Shown: piece after piece, positions 29,054-40,436 of the stretch
Layout of the letters: each line of letters starts with the position of its first letter
How positions within the stretch are numbered: the first letter of the stretch is position 1
From: Mediterraneibacter faecis JCM 15917
GTDB lineage: Bacteria > Bacillota > Clostridia > Lachnospirales > Lachnospiraceae
NCBI GenBank assembly: GCA_001312505.1
Contig: BBDW01000001.1
Coordinates: forward strand, 434,001 to 498,000
Direction: 5' to 3'
DNA length: 64,000 nucleotides
The notes under the pieces: generated by a model
Databases searched by the model: none
Told to the model about the DNA's origin: nothing
The model's input: only the letters and a program-made list of their open reading frames with translations
Position numbers and translations under genes: made by a program

Positions 29054-29680
29054 TTATTCTGTTGGGAACATCGCTGCTTCCAACTTATTCATCTCTGTAT
29101 CCAAAAGACCATATTTTCCTGAGTTATCTTTTTCCACGGATACGTTTACAGTAACAGCTTTTCCATATCTGTTCTTTTCAAGACTCTTCTGGACACTTTC
29201 TGTTAATACAGCTGCAAAGACTTCCGGATCATTTCCATCCAATCCCTGCTTTATTTTTTCATTGCTTACCTCTGTAGAGCTTTGTTGCAATGTCTGAAAT
29301 ACATTGGATGGTTCAACTTGTACACTTACTGTATAGACTCCATCCTCTTCTTTCACATCTTGTACTTTGTATTTTGCCAGTTTCTTTACTTCTGTCAGTT
29401 TTTCCGCATAATCAGCAATTCCTTTATCCGTAATGTTATCGGAATCATCAAATTGCTGTTGGATACTCTCATTAAAATCCTCTTCGATTTCTTTCTTGGC
29501 ATCTTTTTCCGAGATTTCTAACAGATTCGCATAGTCCTTATATTCTCCATGATAGTGTGCATCAAGAGAACTTTGGACGTAGGATTTGGCATCAAAGTCT
29601 GGTTGTCTGGAGCAAGCTGATAACAATATACATACTATAATTCCTATACTTATGCACAAAACACAATTCTTCTTTTGCAT
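29054..29680 (-). CDS. Secreted lipoprotein of unknown function
   Basis: 208 residues. The N-terminus KKNCVLCISIGIIVCILLSACS is a signal peptide with a lipobox (LLSAC), so the mature protein is tethered to the outer face of the membrane. The mature part is acidic and helical (NLLEISEKDAKKEIEEDFN, DNITDKGIADYAEKLTEVKK), then KYKVQDVKEEDGVYTVSVQV, similar in style to DUF5105-type lipoproteins. It is co-directional with and just downstream of the immunity gene. Any connection to the RHS toxin is inference. Confidence 0.7.
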   Translation of the reverse strand: MQKKNCVLCISIGIIVCILLSACSRQPDFDAKSYVQSSLDAHYHGEYKDYANLLEISEKDAKKEIEEDFNESIQQQFDDSDNITDKGIADYAEKLTEVKKLAKYKVQDVKEEDGVYTVSVQVEPSNVFQTLQQSSTEVSNEKIKQGLDGNDPEVFAAVLTESVQKSLEKNRYGKAVTVNVSVEKDNSGKYGLLDTEMNKLEAAMFPTE

Positions 29681-29697
29681 ATTCTCTCCTTCACGCT

Positions 29698-30564
29698 TTA
29701 TTTATCTTCAATTTTTATCGAAAATAACATTTTTAAATACTGTTCTATTGACTCCTTTTGAACTTTTCTTTCAATATTATATGGAATGCACATAAAAAAC
29801 TCCACATAACCATTATCAATAAAACTCAGCAATACTTCTCCATTTTCTGTTAAAAAATGTACATATTTTTTATTACATTTACTTTCAAATTTAATATTCG
29901 ACATTTGCTTGTATATTTTTTTGTAATGATTTTTTATGCTTACTTCATCTGTACAATCAGTTCCATCACCTATCAAAAAAGAAATATACAACTTATCATA
30001 ATCTTCATTTCTATATGTCATATAAGAATCTGTATGACCATCACCAATATTTTTATAATGCTCATTTGGAATCGAATAACTAATTATTTTCCCCCTCTAA
30101 TGTTTCAAATCTTTCTGTTTCATCAATTCTAATTTCACATGGTTCAAACATTTTTTTTATAAACAAGCCCAATTCATAATCCGACATTTCTATAAAATTA
30201 ATATAATCTTTTTCTTCCGTTTTTCGCGAATATCCCCCCCTCTATTATTCCGTTCCCATCTTCTAATTTCTAATTCATCTCCATTTTGTTTCAAATCAAT
30301 TCTTTGATAATTCTTGGAAAATGTTGGAAAACTTTTATATTTTGTTTGTTTCCAAAAATTGTTTAATTGAGATTCGTCTACTTTTGGGGGGGAACTTTCT
30401 GCAATTTTTATTCCTTTTCTAATTGCACAGCCTATCTTATCTATTGTTTCTTCAGCCATAATTTCAATTGTAGGTTCGATAGAAATATAACATCCCATAA
30501 ACCTTTCAATGGCATTAGGCACAATTAAGAAACCATATTTTTGATTATAATATACAGAAATCAT
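29698..30564 (-). CDS. CdiI-like immunity protein, possibly with a second domain (two frameshifts)
   Basis: It follows the toxin gene directly, where the cognate immunity gene is expected. The first part (MISVYYNQKYGFLIVPNAIE, YKSFPTFSKNYQRIDLK, GDELEIRRWERNNR) resembles the short immunity proteins of contact-dependent inhibition systems. The frame is lost at the C7 run 30234-30240; two bases fewer gives NRGGYSRKTEEKDYINFIEM and SDYELGLFIKKMFE, the usual final helix. The reading does not stop there. After correcting the C5 run 30091-30095 by one base it goes on through LEGKIISYSIPNEHYKNIGD and DKLYISFLIGDGTDCTDEV to 29698, giving about 287 aa. So it is either a two-domain protein or two genes whose boundary is obscured. 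A G7 run (30386-30392) adds a proline in ESSPPKV. Confidence 0.65.
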
Positions 30565-30587
30565 ATCCGTTTTCTCCTCTCTATTAC

Positions 30588-30618
30588 TTAAGGGGGAATA
30601 AAATATTCCCCCCCTTAA
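30588..30618 (-). terminator. Hairpin between the toxin and immunity genes
   Basis: CTTAAGGGGGAATA and TATTCCCCCCCTTAAG form an inverted repeat around a short A/T loop just after the toxin stop. The two arms should mirror each other, yet one has five G (30592-30596) and the other seven C (30608-30614). No long T tract follows, so it may be an attenuator or RNA-processing site. Confidence 0.55.
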
Positions 30619-30634
30619 GCTATTTACTTTGCTA

Positions 30635-33600
30635 TTATTTTCCTACTGTAATAATGAGTTTAACACCTTTATCAATACCATGTTTTGTAGCATTATTAAC
30701 TGCATTTATCTGAGCTTCGCTTAATGTTACATTTGGAACAACTACTTGTAATTGTCTACCCACTATTTCTTCCGCATTAACAAATTTACCATTAAATGTT
30801 TCTCCTATAAATCCTGAAACTTTATTAATGTCCTTGACAATTACCTTTTCCAATTTATTACCATTTTGATAAGTCTTTGCACCTAAGTCTCGGCTTTTAA
30901 CACTAGTCACAACACCATTTTCTACTTTATCTATGGTCGGGAAATTGTGTCCCAAGTTATTTCCCATAGCTTTGTCAATAATATCTCCTCGCTCTAATGG
31001 TGGTTTTTCCCAAGTGCCTTCTGGCAATTTTGTTTCGGTTACTTCTGCAACTAATTTTTTAAACGATTTATCAATCCCATCATTATGGGTACTTCCTGCA
31101 CTCCTTACTACATTCAAAAGTTTCCCAGCCCCATAACTAAGGCCACCCATAACGCCACCTGTCACTGCTCCTGCAATACCACCGACTAACGTATCTTTTG
31201 CTACTTGTTTCAGACTATTTCCAGACAAACCTGAATTCACTGCACTATATGAAGCTCCACCAATAGCTCCAATAACTGCTCCTGAAACCATCGCCGTTCC
31301 TAAGCCACCCATTGCTGGCAATGCTGCCAGAACTGCTCCTGCAGCCAAACCGCCTGTTGCAGCAACTACAAGACCAGAAACTGTAACCGCAGTTATACCA
31401 ATGGCTACTTTTTTCACCGCATTCCAGTCTACTTTTCCAAGCTTATCTGTAATACGATTTGTTGTCGTACACATATGTCGTACCACTTCTGAGCGGATTT
31501 CTGCCGTTCTTTCTGAAACATAGGATTTGAAAGATGTATAAGTTTTTCCAATTTTCTGTACCCCCATTGCTTACAGAACGAATAAACTGACTTCCTCTGG
31601 ATGTGATCTTTTGATATGTACTGCTACTGGTTACACGATTTTTCACAGATTGATATGTCTGTTTTGCATGTTTAGCTGCATTTTTGGCAGTTTTTGCTAC
31701 CCCCCCCTTCACTGTGTTAACAATAGTTTTTGCTGCTTTCTTAGCTGTATTTACTACTGTTTTGACTACCTTTTTCGCAGTATTAACGATTTTCTTGCCG
31801 ACACTCTTGACTGCTTTCGCTGCTTTTTTAGCTGTACTCTTAATCCTGCTCCACAATGAATGTCCTGTCGGATCACTGTAATTCAGCGGATTATTGGTCG
31901 TATAATCGTAGCGGTTTCTGGTCAATGGATTTTCTGTCGTTCCAAGGTCACTATCTTCAGTTGTAAAGGTTCCGTTCTCTGCGTTATAGTATCTTGCCCG
32001 CAGATACTGAAGTCCTGTTTTTACATTTGTGGACTCCCCCCCATTATAACCGTAGTAATTGACACCGTCTGCTGTTCCTGATGTAAGGTTTCCGTATGGA
32101 TCATACTGATAGCTGTTCGTTAGATTAGCTGTTTCGGTCAGGATTCCGGTCACGCTGTTTCTTCCGTCATATAAATAATAACTGCTTTCTGTGGATTTAT
32201 CAACGCTTATACGTTCTCCGATTCCACTTTCTCCATAAGTATAAGCCTGACGGACTTTCTCGTCTGCCCCATACTCTGCGAGGACTTCTGTATTCTCACG
32301 ATTGATATCGTTGATATACTCTGTCAGTGTGTATCCTTTGGCATTGGAACCGCCTTTTACCAGAGAGGCAAGCTGCTCTTTCGGGCTGTTCCCATCTTCG
32401 GTACGCTGGTTCTCCGGGATCAGGACTTCATCGCCATAACAGTCTTCCCATTTATAGGTGTTATCCAGTTCGAATACCCGGTTGTTATCTCCATCGTACA
32501 TGGCTGCCATTAGGACTGTTCCACCCTGTTTTACCACTGCCAGACGATTTTCTGCTGTATATTCATAAGTAACCGGATCAGCACTGTTTGTCTTATCGCA
32601 TTCCTGAATCAGATTGCCATCTTTATCATAGCTGTAGGTTGTTCCCGGATCGCCCCCAGATCTTTGCATTGGTGCGTTTGATGAGCTGGTTGGAATCGTT
32701 GTACTTATAGTTATATTTTGCTTTGCTGACACCATCTTCGATCTTCTCATAAGAAGTCCGGTTTCCGATCTTGTCATACGTATAATTATGAATCGTCTTT
32801 TTACCGCCCTCTGCTTTTTCCGTGCAGCGTGTCAGTTCCCAGTTGTCATCGTATTCATAGGTACGAGTCGTCTGGATCTCTTTCTCCTGATGCTCACAGT
32901 CTGCTTTGTCTGTCTCTTTCTGTGTATCGCCCAGTTGTACCAGTCTTCCCAGCTTGGTGTCTTTCTTGTTCCCGCTTCCAGTTCCGTAGCTGTTTCTCCA
33001 ACTACATATCCCTGATCATTGTACTTGTACTTATAAGTACTGATTACTTTGCCACAGGAACCACAGGTATTCACAATCTTTGTAATATGATCTTCTGCAT
33101 CGTAAGACACTTCCGTCTTTGTTCCGTTGCTTCTAACGACTTCTGTCACACGATTCAGTGCATCATGCTTGTAAGTGGTTACTTTTCCATTACGATCTGT
33201 CAATTTTACGAGGTTATCATTTAAGTCGTATTCATAGCTGACCTTTGTCCCATCCGGGTATACGATTGCCTGCAGATTATCTGCATCATCATAGACGTAG
33301 CTGACATCCTTTTTCGAACCACTTGTTACTTTTGTGATTCTTCCGAGTGCATCGTATTCGTAGCTGCTCTTGCCTGTCTGATCCTTCATGGATACCCGTT
33401 CCCCGGCACTGTTATATGCGTAGGTCACGTCCTTTTCGGATTTCTCGCCTTTTGCATCCTGATATGATTTCTCCAACAGGTCATTCAGTTTGTCGTAATC
33501 ATACGTGGTTTTCTTGCCACTTGCCTGTGTATGTCCGGTCAGTCTGCCTTTTTCATCATAGTCGAATTTCTCTGTTCTTCCTGCCGGATCTTTGATGGAT

Positions 33601-36600
33601 GTCAGGTTGCCTTCCAGATCATAAGTATAATTCGTTGTCTTATTTGCTGCATTGGTGAAGGTCACCAGGTTATCCATGTTGTCGTAACCATAAGTTGTTA
33701 CACCGCCAAGGGCATCAGTTACTTTGGTCAGGTTATCATTCTTGTCATATTCCAGATGGCTCTTTAATCCGGTCTTATCTGTAACAACCTGAATATTACC
33801 ATGTGCATCGTAATCAAATCCCGTTGTGAATCCACGCTTGTCTGTAATAGAAGTTACCCTGCTGTCCTTATCATAAGTATAGGATTCCTTCTGTCCCAGT
33901 GCATCCGTCTCTTCTGTTACACGATTATCTTTATCATAGACGGTCTTTGCAACATAGCCCATCGGGTCTGTTACAGATGTCACATTATAATTCTTGTCAT
34001 ATCCATAGCTGGTCTTTCTTCCACCCGGTTTGGTGATCTCAGTAATATTTCCTGCCGGGTCGTAAGTATAAGCAGTTATCTTACCAAGCGGATCAGCTGC
34101 AGAAGTCATCTGGCCTGCCAGGTCATAACTGTAGGTATTGCTCCGTCCAAGTGGATCTGTCTCCTTCACCAGATTGCCATACTTATCATAAGAAAAGCTG
34201 GTTGTTCCATCCAGTGCATTGGTAGAAGACTTCATGTTATGGAGCTTATCGTAAGTATAAGTGGTAGTACTCTTTAAGCTGTCGCTTTCTTTTACCACGT
34301 TGTCCACTTTATCATAAGAGAAATTCTTGGTATAACCCAGTGGACTGGTCATACTCTTCAGACGTCCGGCTTTATCATAACTATAGGTATACTCTCCGCC
34401 ATTCGCCTGTGTCATCTTTGTGACATTGTCATTCAGGTCAACACTGTACTGTGTCTCATTTCCCTTTGCATCCGTTGCAGAAATGACATTGCCATGCTTG
34501 TCGTAATCATATTTGGTAACTGCTCCCTTTGGAGAGATCTGTTCCGTCAGATTACTTAAGCTGTCATATTTGTATTCCGTAATAAGTCCCATCGGATCTT
34601 TTGATTTGGTAAGATTTCCAATGGCATCATAACGGTATTCATTTGTTTCTTTTAACGGAGAAGTCTCCCCCGATCTTGCGGTCCAGTTCATCATACTGGT
34701 AGGTTGTCGTATTTCCATTTCCGTCTGTCTGGGATACGAGATTGTCATTTTTATCGTAAGCATACTTGGTAACCGTACCGTTTTCATCGACAGATTCCGT
34801 CACATTATCATTTCCGTCATACTTAAAGGTGCTGGATGCTCCCAGTGGATTTGTCTGAGAAATAACCCGGTCTTTCTTATCGTAAGCGTATTTATATGTG
34901 GCTTCCTCTTCTTCTGTCATGGATAACTGGTTGCCGACTTTATCGTAGGTAAAGGTTGTTTTATGACCTTCCGCATCCGTTACCGCTGTAATGCGGTCCA
35001 TAACATCATATTCATAAGATGTGGTACTTCCGTCTGCTTCAGTAAGTTTCAGGAGTCTGCCGTACTGATCGTACTTGTATGTTGCTGTCCTGCCAAGTTC
35101 ATCGGTCTGTGTCAGTACATTTCCGGCACCATCATATGTATAATCCATACTGTTTCCGCCATTGTCGGAGGAATGGATCAGATTGCCTGCTCCGTCATAT
35201 TGATAGGTAATTACGAGTCCCTGTGCATCCGTACATTTTACAAGCTGTCCGATGGCATCGTACTCCATCAGCACCTTGTCTCCTGTCGGCAGTATTATGG
35301 ATGTGTTATTTCCCTCTTTATCATATACATAGCTGTACGCATTGCCGAGGGCATCTGTCATCTTTGTGCTGTTGCCCTGTGAATCGTATTCGTAAGTGGT
35401 CTTTCCTTTCAGGGCATCCACCGTCTGTTCCAGATTGTCGGTGGAATCATATTTCATTGCTGTAATGTTGCCCTTTGCATCGCTTACCGATGTCATGTTT
35501 CCATTACCATCGTAAGTCATGGCACTGGTATTTCCATTTTCATCGGTAGAGGATACCAGATTTCCATTTAAGTCATACTTCATGGATACGGTATATCCAA
35601 GGGCATCTTTGGATGTAGTCAGATTTCCTGCCTTGTCGTAAGCATAAGTATCTGTTCTTCCCTCTTCATCGGTAGAAGATACCAGATTTCCTGCTTTATC
35701 ATAAGTATATGTGGTAGTTCCACCTTCTGGGTTGGTTTCACTTAAGCGATTTCCTGTATTATCGTAGGTATAAGTCCAGGTTCTTCCACTGTCATCTGAT
35801 TTTGATACCAGATTGTCTGCCGCATCATAAGCGTAAGTGGTAACTGCACCTAATTCATCTGTCTCTTTAGCGAGTCTTCCGCAGTTATCATATTCCTTGG
35901 AATGGCTGCTTCCATCTCCATAAGTAATCTTGGTTTCATTTCCTAATGCGTCATATTCATATTTGGTTATATTACCAACTGCATCTTTGGACTGAAGCAC
36001 CTGTCCAAGAGAATCAAACTTGGATACGGTTGCATTTCCATTTCCATCGGTATATTTTTTCAGATTTCCTGCTTTGTCATATTCATAGAGCTTTGTTCCA
36101 AAATCTTTATTACTCTCTTCTATGACACGTCCCATGCTGTCATACTTATAAGTAATTGTATTTCCTTTTGCATCGGTTGCTTTGACCTGCTGATAATTCT
36201 TATCATAAACGTAGCTGATCTGATTTCCTTTCGGATCTGTACCACTGGTCATGTTGTACATCTTATCGTAAGTATAAGTGGTGGTATTCCCCAGTGCGTC
36301 AGTACTTGCTGTAATATTTCCCACACCATCCAGTGTATAAGCGGTCACACCGCCATCGGCTGCTGTCTTGGAAGTCAGATTGCCATTCGCATCGTAACTG
36401 TTCGAGGTTACATTTCCAAGTGGATCTGTCATGGTAACTGCACGATTCATCGCGTCATACGTGAATCCCCCCCATGCTGCTCCATTTCCATCCACATATC
36501 CGGTCATGTTTGCTCCGTCATACGAATACGTTGTTGTGACACCTCTGCCGTCTGTCTGGGATACCATACGATGTTTGTCATCGTAAGTATAGGTAATGGC

Positions 36601-38832
36601 TGTTCCATCCGGTTTTGTAGATGTGACCATATTTCCATTACCGTCATAACTGTAAGTAACCGTTGCTCCGTTATATCCAGTTGCACTGGTCAGCTTATTC
36701 TGCTCATTATAAGCATAAGAGGCTGTCTTTCCATCCTCTCTTGTCTCCGTTGCTACATTGCCAAATGCATCATAAGTGTAAGTTTTTGTTCCGGCTGCTG
36801 TCGTTTCGGAAGCAAGCTGATTCTCTGCATTATAAGTCTTTTCACAGGTTGTTCCATCCGGATATTCAATGGATGTTGTGCGGTACTGATCATCATAATG
36901 ATAAACGGTCTTATTTCCTTCGTTATCCGATGTTATAGTAGAACTCTTTCCGTACTTGAAAGTTGCCGTTCCTTTTTCTGCATCAGTCTGCTCTACAACT
37001 CTTCCTTCTTTATCGTAAGTATTCTTTACAACCGTATTGCCATTCTCATCTTTCCAGCTTGTCATACGGCTGTCATCATCATACTGATATTCTTTTGTTG
37101 TTCCATTCGGGTCTGTTACAGATATCAGGTTTCCCTGCTCATCATATTTGTAAGAAACTTTTCCACCATCTGGAAGAGACAGTTCCTTGATATGCCCGAA
37201 TTTATCCTGTTTTACCCCGAATGTTTTTCCGGATGGTGTGGTAATCTTGCTCAGATTATAATCATCGTCATAATCTAATACTGTCTTAAATCCATTCACA
37301 TCCGTTACATAACGTAAGATTCCGTATTTATCAAATGACCAGATACTCTGATCCGCATCTGTCAGTTCCCATCCAATGTAGTCATGGTCTGTATCTTTAT
37401 AGCTGACTGCTTTTAAATCGTATACATAACCATCCGGAGCAGTGTAGCTGCCATCTTCATTCTTATCAAAGATCAGATAACTTCCGTCCCCTCTCATATA
37501 CAGAAGGCTTCCGTCCTCCATCTGAGAAAGTGACTGGTCATAGTTGAAGCTCCATCCACGTCCGAACATGGAATGCTGGTCTGTTCCTTGGGAATTGTAG
37601 CTTCTTGTAATGGAAAATTCCCCCCCATTCAGCTCATTCATCGTCACATCGGACTGATCCATGTAGAAGTTACCAGTATTTAAGTTGACTGGTTCAAATC
37701 CAAATTCACAGTGCAGGCCTCTTCCCATCAATGCTCCGTCAATCCGCATCTTATCCTGATCGGTAAGCGGTGCAGGACTATATGGAACATTTGTCTGTGG
37801 GTTACGGATAAAGATCGTGTTGTTTGCGACTACCAGTGCATCCATAACCTGATTGTCTTTCATAATGTTCTTAAGCGGAACACCATAATATTTTGCAATC
37901 TTTGGGAATGTATCAAACTGCTTCACTTCATAGATCACAAAGCTGTCACTGGTCACTTCTTTTCCGGTTTCCAGTTTGCCATCGATTTCTTTTGATGCTT
38001 TTGCTTTTATTTTATAGAGTTTATCTTTTGTCAGTCCTGAATATAAAGCACTCTGCCAGTTGGAATCTTTGCTGTAATACTTATTCACCTCCGGGAACTG
38101 CTTATTGTATTCAGTGCTGTCTGGATAGGAATACAATGGTTTTGCATCTGTTTCGTGATGTTCTTCATTTTCCTCATCTGGGAGCAGATAATATTCTACT
38201 GTAGATTTGCTCTTTGCAATTCCGTCTGCAAATACGGCATCAAATTTCAGTTTTCCATTGGTATTCTTTTCTGTCATCGGGCGAAGCAGGATGGTTGTCT
38301 CATCCAGTGACATATCTCGCAGATATGGATCTTCTGCCGGAGACCACTGGATACTGAGCTTCGGTCCATAGGCTGAATTTCGGTTATTCAGCACTTCACA
38401 CTGCATGGATGCCCCAAGATTATTTGCCTCTGCGATTGCTACCAGTGCAAATCCGTTGTTCGCATGCGTTCCCTGCACCCAGTCATTTACCAGATCTTTA
38501 ACGTCATAATTGATATAACTGTTCCTTGCGGTACTTGCATTCTGTACATCCTGGAATGTAAGCTGCATTGGTTTTGTTTTCCATGTAATCGATGTGTTCC
38601 AGGTTTGATCCACACGGTAAAGACCAAACTGCGATGTACCGCCACTATATGCTGTCCGCTGGCTCACTGCAAAGGTTGCACTGTCGATTTTTGAATCTTT
38701 CGGAATCTGACTAAAATCAGAATTGACTTTGATATAAGTCCGGCAATTCTGGTGTGCTGTTCCAAATCCTGCAAGGTTTCCGGACTTAATACCATCATCA
38801 AATCCGACATACGGATAATTGTTGTCTCCAAT
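30635..38832 (-). CDS. RHS/YD-repeat polymorphic toxin, main part and nuclease C-terminus (interrupted by IS110 and frameshifted)
   Basis: This is the larger part of a gene that spans 30635-41610 once the inserted element is removed (about 3120 aa). After the insertion point: DNNYPYVGFDDGIKSGNLAG (adhesion-like region), a LysM-like segment (YEVKQFDTFPKIAKYYGVPL), then DUF6531 (FEPVNLNTGNFYMDQSDV, SITRSYNSQGTDQHS). Dozens of YD repeats follow (pattern G-N-L-T-x-x-x-D-x-x-G-x-x-x-x-Y-x-Y-D), then the RHS core end TGLQYLRARYYN and a hydrophobic pre-toxin stretch. The C-terminal domain (NLGHNFPTIDKVENGVVTSV, KSRDLGAKTYQN, VVVPNVTLSEAQINAV) resembles the EC869-type CdiA nuclease toxin. Frames change at 31561-31565, 32653-32657 and 34667-34671, each fixed by removing one base. 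C7/C8 runs at 31700, 32036, 36467 and 37620 add one glycine each. Confidence 0.82.
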
Positions 38833-38833
38833 C

Positions 38834-39110
38834 TACTACAATATGTTTATGGTTAATATCCCTTACAGCCAGTAAGGAATTATCCATCTTGTTGCTTAAG
38901 CTGTATAATGATGGAGCAATCGGTATATCGTCTTCCAATCTTGGACTTCGCGTCCGTAAATTAGACTGATAACCAGCTCCTCATTCGCAGCGTTCGTTTT
39001 ATGCAGGTTGAATCGCCATAGGTGCATTCGCGTCACACCACAGTAGATTGAATAGGCAATGAGTAAAACTGGTATTTATCCATTGCAATAATCTTAAGGA
39101 GTGACAATTT
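38834..39110 (+). ncRNA. Candidate bridge RNA region of the IS110 element
   Basis: This 277-nt non-coding left end is where IS110-group elements encode the bridge RNA that pairs with target and donor DNA. TCCAATCT (38934-38941) is identical to the target half plus CT core at the insertion point. AACCAG (38971-38976) is complementary to CTGGTT on the other side of that core, two bases out. A hairpin GGAC-TTCGC-GTCC lies between them. TGCAGG (39002-39007) equals the last six bases of the element before the right core, as a donor guide would. Right-donor pairing is less clear. The identification is by comparison with the known IS621 system. Confidence 0.6.
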
Positions 39111-40319
39111 ATGAACGCAGTAGGTATCGATGTTTCAAAAGGTAAGAGTATGGTTGCTATCATGCGACCTTTCGGTGAAATTGTTTCCGCACCTTTCGAA
39201 ATCAAACACACAGCCAGTGATATCCATTCACTTGTAGAACTCATCAACTCTGTTGAAGGGGAGTCCCGAATCGTGATGGAGCACACAGGACGTTATTATG
39301 AAGTCCTCGCCCATCAGCTTTCAAAGGCAAATCTTTTCGTCAGTGCCATTAACCCAAAACTTATCAAAGACTTTGATAATGATTCTCTTCGTAAAGTGAA
39401 ATCTGATAAAGCGGATGCTGTTAAGATTGCCCGATATGCTCTTGACAAATGGCAAAATCTTAAACAGTATAATGTTATGGATGAATTACGCAATCAGCTC
39501 AAAACCATGAACCGTCAGTTCGGCTTTTACATGAAGCACAAGACGGCTATGAAAAATAATCTTATCGGCATCCTTGACCAAACCTATCCTGGTGTTAATA
39601 CTTACTTTGACAGTCCTGCACGCAGTGACGGCAGCCAGAAATGGGTTGATTTTGCATCTACATACTGGCATGTGGACTGTGTCCGTAAAATGTCTCTGAA
39701 TGCCTTTATCGACCATTATCAAAACTGGTGCAAACGTAAGAAGTACAACTTCAGCCAATCCAAAGCTGAGGAAATCTATGGAAAAGCAAAGGAACTTGTT
39801 CCTGTACTTCCAAAGGATGCCATTACAAAGCTTATAATTAAGCAGGCTGTGGATCAGCTTAACAGTGCCTCTACAACTGTTGAGTCACTACGCACTCTCA
39901 TGAATGAAACTGCATCCAAACTCCCTGAATATCCTGTCGTTATGGCTATGAAAGGTGTTGGAACTTCACTCGGATCTCAGTTGATGGCTGAGATCGGAGA
40001 TGTTTCCCGTTTCACTCACAAAAGTGCTATTACTGCATTTGCCGGTGTAGATCCCGGTGTTAATGAATCTGGAAGTTATGAACAAAAAAGTGTTCCAACC
40101 TCAAAACGAGGTTCCTCTGATCTTAGAAAGACTTTATTTCAGGTAATGGATGTCCTAATTAAAACACATCCTCAAGATGATCCTGTTTATCAGTTCTTAG
40201 ACAAGAAACGTGCTCAAGGCAAGCCTTACTATGTCTATATGACTGCAGGTGCCAACAAGTTTCTAAGAATCTACTACGGACGAGTGAAAGAATATCTTTC
40301 ATCTCTTCCAGAATCCTAA
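39111..40319 (+). CDS. IS110-family transposase (bridge RNA-guided recombinase)
   Basis: 402 residues, preceded by AAGGAGTGACAATTT. The N-terminal RuvC-like DEDD domain has GIDVSKGKSMVAIM (first Asp), RIVMEHTGRYYEVL (Glu), and SDKADAVKIARYALDK (last Asps). The C-terminal Transposase_20 domain has MAMKGVGTSLGSQLMAEIGD, RFTHKSAITAFAGVDPGVNE and the Ser region PTSKRGSSDLRKTLFQVMD. The gene is intact, and the one GGGG run in it (near 39258) is not lengthened. Confidence 0.93.
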   Translation: MNAVGIDVSKGKSMVAIMRPFGEIVSAPFEIKHTASDIHSLVELINSVEGESRIVMEHTGRYYEVLAHQLSKANLFVSAINPKLIKDFDNDSLRKVKSDKADAVKIARYALDKWQNLKQYNVMDELRNQLKTMNRQFGFYMKHKTAMKNNLIGILDQTYPGVNTYFDSPARSDGSQKWVDFASTYWHVDCVRKMSLNAFIDHYQNWCKRKKYNFSQSKAEEIYGKAKELVPVLPKDAITKLIIKQAVDQLNSASTTVESLRTLMNETASKLPEYPVVMAMKGVGTSLGSQLMAEIGDVSRFTHKSAITAFAGVDPGVNESGSYEQKSVPTSKRGSSDLRKTLFQVMDVLIKTHPQDDPVYQFLDKKRAQGKPYYVYMTAGANKFLRIYYGRVKEYLSSLPES

Positions 40320-40436
40320 TCATCATTATAATTCTCAGACCAGCACTGGTGTGGTGGTCTTATTTTGATACCTAATTTTCAACCTGTATAAAATTTTCAA
40401 TGTTCTTCAATTTAGCCTTGACTTTTTATTTGCAGG

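Larger units (their letters stand above)
38833..40436 (+). mobile_element. IS110-family insertion sequence inside the RHS gene
   Basis: Both junctions can be read from the interrupted gene. Left: plus-strand CTCCAAT is followed by CT at 38833. Right: TGCAGG (40431-40436) is followed by CT and then GACTGG. Removing 1604 bp between the two CT dinucleotides restores an unbroken frame, SPTSQ joined to IGDNNYPYVG. There is no target duplication beyond CT and there are no terminal inverted repeats, as expected for IS110 elements that recombine at a dinucleotide core. The long non-coding end lies upstream of the transposase, which places it in the IS110 rather than the IS1111 subgroup. Confidence 0.85.

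Noticed and set aside
32832..38667. Long opposite-strand open frames across the RHS gene (for example 36571-37278 plus strand)
   Set aside because: They are shadows produced by the regular codon pattern of the YD repeats, have no ribosome sites and give low-complexity proteins.
32832..38667. Repeat array resembling CRISPR or a satellite
   Set aside because: The periodic units are degenerate 60-63-bp coding repeats of the YD motif, with no constant repeat and no unique spacers; no cas genes are present.
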